Below are positions 7,072 through 10,730 of a DNA stretch of 10,730 nucleotides, piece by piece (positions within the stretch are counted from its first letter, which is position 1; each line of letters begins with the position of its first letter). The notes under the pieces are model-generated. The model was given only the letters and a program-made list of their open reading frames with translations. It was not told the origin of the DNA and did not search any database. Source of the DNA: Actinomycetota bacterium (GTDB lineage Bacteria > Actinomycetota > Acidimicrobiia > Acidimicrobiales > Ilumatobacteraceae); NCBI GenBank assembly GCA_009705865.1, contig WLSJ01000058.1, positions 1-10,730 on the forward strand, given 5' to 3'. The position numbers and the translations under genes are program-made.

Positions 7072-7982
7072 CATCTGTTGCTGTTATTGATGTTGGCACC
7101 AATTCCACCAACCTTTTGGTTGTTGATGAAAATGGCGTAGAACTTGCCCGCACTATTACATCAACACGACTAGGCGAAGATCTTCATTCAACTGGCGTGC
7201 TGTCACACGACGCAATTGCTCGAACAATTGACGCCATCACGATTCACATTGCAACTGCACATTCTCTTGGTGTCACCAATGTGCGCATTGTTGGTACAGC
7301 TGCGTGTCGACGAGCTAGCAATACATCACAGTTCAGTGACCTGCTCACTGAAAAAACTCAACATGTTCTCCAAGTGCTAACAGAAGCAGAAGAAGCAGAG
7401 CTCACATTTTCAGGCGCGCTACGCGGATTGCCCGTTAGCAACGAACCCACCCTGGTGATTGACATTGGGGGCGGCAGCACTGAATACACGGTTGGTACAG
7501 AATCAATCGACACCTTTGCCAGCATTCCGTTCGGAGCTGTCACCTCAACCGATTCTCATATTTCCTCTGACCCTCCGCGACCAGAAGACCTCACAAATCT
7601 CATCGGAGCCGTTGCAGATGAAATCGATGACATTACGCGTGAGATTCCCGCACTAAGTACCCCCATGCGCACCGTTGGCGTTGCAGGCACCATTGTCACC
7701 ATTGCCGCAGTTGAACTTGGCCTTCATGCATTCGATGATTCCGCACTGCACGCAATGGTCCTTTCACGAGACGCCGTTGAAGATGTCTTTCGCACAGTGG
7801 CAACTGAACCACTGGCACTACGCATACAGAACCCGGGACTCACCTCAGACAGAGCAGACATCATTGTGGCCGGGTGCTGCATTCTTGTAGCCACCATGCG
7901 ACGCCTACATTTGTCAGAGATAACCGTGTCAACTCGCGGACTTCTCGATGGGGTCGCCCACCGTGCCAGACTGACATCATGA
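7068..7982 (+). CDS. ppx: Ppx/GppA family phosphatase
   Basis: A 304-residue Ppx/GppA phosphatase of the short actinobacterial type. The family hydrolyses inorganic polyphosphate and/or the 5' phosphate of pppGpp. It has the actin-like ATPase fold: IDVGTNSTNLLV at 7-18 (first phosphate loop), the glutamate-bearing TEAEEAELTF at 105-114, IDIGGGSTEY at 131-140 (second phosphate loop), GVAGTIVT at 204-211, and the NPGLTSDRADIIVAG segment at 255-269. The C-terminal HD-like domain of long E. coli-type enzymes is missing, as in actinobacterial homologues. Coupled to DUF501 and the acetyltransferase gene by 4-base ATGA overlaps on both sides. Whether polyphosphate or pppGpp is preferred cannot be told from the sequence. 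Confidence 0.94.
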   Translation: MTSVAVIDVGTNSTNLLVVDENGVELARTITSTRLGEDLHSTGVLSHDAIARTIDAITIHIATAHSLGVTNVRIVGTAACRRASNTSQFSDLLTEKTQHVLQVLTEAEEAELTFSGALRGLPVSNEPTLVIDIGGGSTEYTVGTESIDTFASIPFGAVTSTDSHISSDPPRPEDLTNLIGAVADEIDDITREIPALSTPMRTVGVAGTIVTIAAVELGLHAFDDSALHAMVLSRDAVEDVFRTVATEPLALRIQNPGLTSDRADIIVAGCCILVATMRRLHLSEITVSTRGLLDGVAHRARLTS

Positions 7983-8608
7983 CAGCGGTCCATCCAGCTC
8001 GACCATCCAACGTCGGACTTCGCCTGTACGGACGACGAGTTGTGCTTCGGCCACTCGTGCCTCAAGATTTCACTGGCTGGAGCGAAGTGCGCAGACGCAA
8101 TGGTGAATGGCTCACGGTGTGGGAACCCATGCGACTTGTTCATCATCCAGACCCAGAGCAAAACCGTGATGTTTTTGCAGCCCGATGCGGAGCACGCGAC
8201 CGTGAACGTCTTGCCGGCTCCCAATACGCATTCGGAATTTTTGTTGACGGAGCATTTGCCGGAGAGATAAACCTCAACAACGTCGTTCGTGGCGCATTCC
8301 AATCAGCCACAATCGGTTACTGGATAGACAAATCTCGCGCTGGTCGTTCGCTCATGGCTGAGGCATTAGCAGTGCTCGCTCAATACGCCTTCGAAAATCT
8401 TCATCTTCATCGCCTAGAGATCTGCATTATTCCGCGCAACAGCAATTCGCGTCGCGTCATGGAAAAACTAGACATACGCACAGAAGGCGTTGCCGAACGA
8501 TTCCTGGAAATCAATGGCGTGTGGGAAGACCATGTGCGTTACGGAATCACTATTGAAGAATGGAATGATCGCCGCGAGGAATTCCTCGAGCACTGGATCA
8601 ACTCTTAA
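7979..8608 (+). CDS. GNAT family N-acetyltransferase, RimJ/RimL-like
   Basis: A 209-residue acetyltransferase of the RimJ/RimL type, which transfers acetyl from acetyl-CoA to protein N-termini or small amines. Signs are the N-terminal VLRPLVPQDFTGW at 22-34, RRRNGEWLTVWEP at 38-50 typical of actinobacterial RimJ-like proteins, the strand FGIFVDGAFAGEINL at 85-99, the CoA pyrophosphate loop SRAGRSLMAEAL at 119-130, and the final CoA-binding segment NSNSRRVMEKL at 154-164. The ATG at 7979 forms an ATGA overlap with the ppx stop; the open frame extends 35 codons upstream, but that stretch lies inside ppx and does not resemble the family. The stop overlaps the convergent small-protein gene by 4 bases. 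The substrate is unknown. Confidence 0.9.
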   Translation: MTAVHPARPSNVGLRLYGRRVVLRPLVPQDFTGWSEVRRRNGEWLTVWEPMRLVHHPDPEQNRDVFAARCGARDRERLAGSQYAFGIFVDGAFAGEINLNNVVRGAFQSATIGYWIDKSRAGRSLMAEALAVLAQYAFENLHLHRLEICIIPRNSNSRRVMEKLDIRTEGVAERFLEINGVWEDHVRYGITIEEWNDRREEFLEHWINS

Positions 8609-8913
8609 AGCGGAGTATTGAACTCAATCGCACGCATGCGACGAACAGTCTTTCGACGTTTCCATTCTTTTGTCTTCCAATGCTTCAACACATGCTTGCG
8701 GCTTTTTTCAATACCGACAAGTGGGTCGTGATGATGCATCGGTTTCCATGCAGGACCCGGCTCTTCCACGTCTAGTGGTTCTACGCCGTGCCTCATCGCT
8801 TCTTCAGCTAAGTGAAGTTCACTGTGAACGCGATGTCGTTCATTGTGGGCGTGAGCCCGCAATTCCTGACGCGGCACAGGGGCACGATCCTGGTTGCGAT
8901 TTCGATTACTCAC
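8605..8913 (-). CDS. Small basic His/Arg-rich protein, function unknown
   Basis: A 102-residue protein I do not recognise. It is strongly basic and histidine-rich: the N-terminal third is Arg/His/Asn-rich, a motif GPAWKPMHHHDPLVGIE lies at about 53-69, and the tail about 78-94 alternates Lys/Arg with Trp (LKHWKTKEWKRRKTVRR). There is no signal peptide or transmembrane helix. It is supported as a gene by a near-perfect ribosome binding site (AAGGAGG, + coordinates 8919-8925) 5 bases before the GTG start, a clean end that just overlaps the convergent acetyltransferase stop, and clear protein-like composition. Nucleic-acid or ribosome binding would suit the charge, but this is only a guess. It may share a transcript with the upstream protease gene, which ends 113 bases away. 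Confidence 0.72.
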   Translation of the reverse strand: MSNRNRNQDRAPVPRQELRAHAHNERHRVHSELHLAEEAMRHGVEPLDVEEPGPAWKPMHHHDPLVGIEKSRKHVLKHWKTKEWKRRKTVRRMRAIEFNTPL

Positions 8914-9026
8914 CGCTGCCTCCTTAAGGAGTCCAAGAGGGAATCACTGTGGTTCCCTAAGCGAAAGTTACTCCTCTTTGCAGGCCCGCGAGACGGGTTT
9001 TCCCCTATTACTTATTGACAAAAGTG
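8914..9026 (-). promoter_or_regulatory. Candidate structured 5' leader of the small basic protein gene
   Basis: This 113-base gap precedes the small protein gene. Its ribosome site lies in a 12-base palindrome, CTCCTTAAGGAG (8920-8931). On the minus-strand RNA, ACTCCT (8927-8932) could pair with the adjacent ribosome site, or with AGGAGT formed at 8970-8975, which would enclose the hairpin at 8939-8957 and leave the ribosome site free. This is the layout of a translational switch, but I match it to no known riboswitch class and see no strong promoter. Confidence 0.3.
8939..9001 (+). terminator. Possible plus-strand terminator hairpins
   Basis: Two hairpins lie here. GGGAATCA (8939-8946) pairs with TGGTTCCC (8950-8957) around a 3-base loop, including one G-U pair. 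GGCCCG (8983-8988) pairs with CGGGTT (8994-8999), including two G-U pairs, and its 3' arm runs into the four-T run 8998-9001. The wobble pairs work only in plus-strand RNA; in minus-strand RNA they become C-A or A-C mismatches. This favours a role in stopping the mocA-to-acetyltransferase transcript after it passes the small gene. The stems are weak and the T tract is short. Confidence 0.3.
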
Positions 9027-10523
9027 TTAGTTAATCCGAATACGGTGCAGAACTGGTTTCTGGTCTGCGATTGCCCGTAACAAAACCCGGCATGTTCCGC
9101 GCTTCAGCGCTATCAACCGTTTCGTGGAGTTTTTTACCTTGCAAATTGAGCGCGAAGAAGTATCTACCGACCACTCAGTTGTCCATGGTCCATGAATGAA
9201 ACCAAGATCATCAAACTTCACTGATTGTCCACGAACAACACTGCGCACTTTCATTGTGGTGACCGCAAATGATTTCTTGCCAGCACCTATTTCATTCGTT
9301 GCTGCAATCTGAATCTTGTACTTCGTGCCATTTTGAAGCCCTTCAAATCGCACTGAACGCTTAGTCCCATCAGCGGTCATCTTTCGTATGACTTTCCCAT
9401 TCAATAACAACGACACTGTGGAAGATGTAATTGCAGAACCCCCATCGCATGGAGGATCCCAATTCACTACTAGCGATCGGTAATCAGTGGTGACACTGAT
9501 ATGAGACGCTCTGCCAGGAGCAGTCGCTGCAATAGGAGACAATTCCAAGAACAACATTTTGTTGGGTGATGTAGCAGTGAGCCCCGTGATCACACCAGGA
9601 GTTGCTCGAGCCACGATGGCATTTGCAATTGAAGCCACACACAGGCCTGGTTGTTGTTGCGCTAACAAGGCTGCGTACCCCGCAACTAATGGAGACGCCA
9701 TTGAAGTCCCCACGTCAAAACCATATTCCGAATCAGAATTTTTCTCTGGACTACTCCACGATGATTCGATCATTCGTGAACGATCTCCACCTGGTGCATA
9801 CAAGTCAATACACGCACCGTCATTTGAGTAATACGCAACAGCATCTGACACTGACACCGCGCCAACGGTGAGTGCTCCGGCAACGTCGCCGGGCGCAATC
9901 TTGCATGCGTCATATGGTTTGCCACTGTCGTCGCCGTTTCCTGCAGCAACAGTGACCACCACTCCCTCATTGATAAGAGCTCGCACTTCTTCATCAATAG
10001 TTGCGCCATCATCACCAAGGTCAACACCAAAACTCAGATTTGCAATTGCTGCAACACCAGAACGATGATGCGCACGCACCCATCGCAATCCGGGCACCAC
10101 GTCAGGGACTTCGCCAGAACCGTTGCAGTCAAGTACTCGCACAGAAATGATTCGGGCTTGCGTCGCAACACCCACCGTGCTGCCCGCTGCTAGTCCGGCA
10201 ACATGAGTTCCGTGCCCATCGCAATCAGACCCAGGAGGGTCGACCACCGATGACCCATCAGTTGTGCGCACATCAAGCCCAGCAAACACTCGATTCACCA
10301 ATTGTTCATGTGTGGCGCGCACCCCTGTATCAACGATGTAAATGTCAATCCCGCTACCGGTGAGCGGGCCGTGATCAACCACCCCGTCTAGCGGTAGAGC
10401 CTGTTGATTAATGCGGTCTAAGTGCCACGAGACGCCCACAGGGGCCGATTGGGCACTGCTCTGAGTAATGACCGCGCCCAGAAGCGCACCGACACACAAC
10501 GCCGTCCAGCGCTTCCCTTTCAC
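9027..10523 (-). CDS. Secreted S8 subtilisin-like serine protease with FN3 domain
   Basis: A 498-residue secreted protease of the subtilisin family, proteinase K-like. Residues 1-27 are a signal peptide. The mature part begins almost at once with VSWHLDRINQ (31-40), like the N-terminus of mature proteinase K, so the usual I9 inhibitor propeptide is absent. The catalytic triad is complete: Asp65 in IVDTGV, His104 in GHGTHVAG and Ser274 in GTSMASP, with the oxyanion Asn196 in AAGN. A fibronectin type III domain spans about 334-424. A C-terminal part of about 425-498 with Cys461 and Cys478 resembles a degenerate Ig-like module of actinobacterial surface proteins (inference). The start is GTG at 10523 and no good ribosome site is visible. 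It is divergent from a secreted-protein gene 64 bases away. Confidence 0.93.
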   Translation of the reverse strand: MKGKRWTALCVGALLGAVITQSSAQSAPVGVSWHLDRINQQALPLDGVVDHGPLTGSGIDIYIVDTGVRATHEQLVNRVFAGLDVRTTDGSSVVDPPGSDCDGHGTHVAGLAAGSTVGVATQARIISVRVLDCNGSGEVPDVVPGLRWVRAHHRSGVAAIANLSFGVDLGDDGATIDEEVRALINEGVVVTVAAGNGDDSGKPYDACKIAPGDVAGALTVGAVSVSDAVAYYSNDGACIDLYAPGGDRSRMIESSWSSPEKNSDSEYGFDVGTSMASPLVAGYAALLAQQQPGLCVASIANAIVARATPGVITGLTATSPNKMLFLELSPIAATAPGRASHISVTTDYRSLVVNWDPPCDGGSAITSSTVSLLLNGKVIRKMTADGTKRSVRFEGLQNGTKYKIQIAATNEIGAGKKSFAVTTMKVRSVVRGQSVKFDDLGFIHGPWTTEWSVDTSSRSICKVKNSTKRLIALKRGTCRVLLRAIADQKPVLHRIRIN

Positions 10524-10587
10524 AAGTACAGATGCTACCGTTGAGAAAGTTTCAAGGCTTCAAGAGCCCTCGAATAAGGACGTAGTG
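10524..10587. promoter_or_regulatory. Short divergent intergenic region between two secreted-protein genes
   Basis: These 64 bases must hold, or overlap, the start signals of both the protease (-) and the following gene (+). They contain the inverted repeat GAAAGTTTC (10545-10553), a tandem TTCAAG (10551-10556 and 10559-10564), and a small hairpin GGCT/AGCC at 10556-10568. No clear -35/-10 pair can be assigned on either strand, so operator or promoter function is a possibility only. Confidence 0.3.
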
Positions 10588-10730
10588 ATGAAAGCATTTT
10601 CCCAACGATTCGGATCAGTGATTTCTGCAGTCGCAGTCATTGCATCTTTAGCCCTTGCAACACCAGTTGCTGCTGCAGTCCAATCATTTGGCAAAACATA
10701 CACAGTGTCAGCCACCATCAAAGGTGGAAA
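10588..10730 (+). CDS. Secreted protein, 5' part only (cut by window end)
   Basis: A reading frame of 47 complete codons that runs off the window. ATG at 10588 has AAGGA at 10576-10580, 7 bases upstream; GTG at 10585 is an alternative. The start reads MKAFSQRFGSVISAVAVIAS and continues as a signal peptide with cleavage likely after VAAA (27-30), followed by QSFGKTYTVSATIKGGK. No function can be given from this fragment. It is exported and divergent from the S8 protease gene, so the two might be co-regulated. Confidence 0.75.
   Translation, partial: MKAFSQRFGSVISAVAVIASLALATPVAAAVQSFGKTYTVSATIKGG

Noticed and set aside
7724..8302. A 192-codon open frame on the minus strand
   Set aside because: It is antisense to ppx and the acetyltransferase gene, with low-quality composition and no motif; a shadow of the real genes.
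9015..9020. A perfect TTGACA on the plus strand
   Set aside because: No acceptable -10 box lies 16-18 bases downstream, and it would read antisense into the protease gene.
8914..9026. A known riboswitch or small structural RNA in the leader
   Set aside because: I compared remembered consensus features of cobalamin, SAM-IV, c-di-AMP (ydaO), manganese, 4.5S and tmRNA; none fits, so no class is claimed.
1..10730. Mobile element, CRISPR array, tRNA or phage genes
   Set aside because: I saw no transposase, integrase, direct-repeat array, long terminal inverted repeats or tRNA-like cloverleaf in either strand.

Overview
The window looks like a chromosomal segment of an actinobacterium. The strongest sign is a DUF501 gene joined to a Ppx/GppA gene, a pairing characteristic of Actinobacteria. 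The mid-range base composition (neither AT-rich nor strongly GC-rich), very tight gene packing and the Cox-type accessory genes would suit an uncultivated aquatic Acidimicrobiia-like lineage, but that finer placement is inference.

Positions 99-4671 (+) hold an FAD-dependent amine/amino-acid oxidase-type gene, then four tightly packed genes: a MoxR/CoxD-type AAA+ ATPase, a CoxE-type VWA protein, a short XdhC/CoxI-domain protein and a two-domain XdhC protein. These are the accessory genes that usually accompany aerobic carbon monoxide dehydrogenase or a related molybdenum hydroxylase. They are thought to insert sulfur and finish the Mo/Cu site. The structural subunits (coxM/S/L) are not in the window.

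Positions 4675-5364 (-) hold a secreted NlpC/P60 cell-wall peptidase that splits the accessory cluster. It is convergent with xdhC (3 bp gap) and divergent from the next gene (19 bp gap).

Positions 5384-8608 (+) form a second compact run: a MocA-like molybdopterin nucleotidyltransferase, CoxG (SRPBCC domain plus C-terminal membrane anchor), DUF501, Ppx/GppA phosphatase and a RimJ-like GNAT acetyltransferase. Stop/start overlaps of 4-10 bp or a 3 bp gap suggest one translationally coupled operon. It joins Mo-enzyme maturation genes to a conserved actinobacterial polyphosphate/(p)ppGpp-type module.

Positions 8605-10523 (-) hold a small basic, His/Arg-rich protein of unknown function, preceded by a 113 bp leader with several self-complementary elements around its ribosome binding site. 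Upstream of it is a secreted subtilisin-family (S8) protease with an FN3 domain and no visible I9 propeptide. Divergent from the protease, at 10588, a secreted protein begins and is cut by the window edge.

The main biological theme is molybdenum hydroxylase (CODH-type) maturation and membrane coupling without its enzyme nearby. I do not see a clearly novel defence or mobile system. I see no tRNA, rRNA, CRISPR array or insertion sequence. The best leads are the split cysteine/Rossmann arrangement of the two XdhC proteins, the fusion of the cox module to DUF501-ppx, and the structured leader of the small protein.
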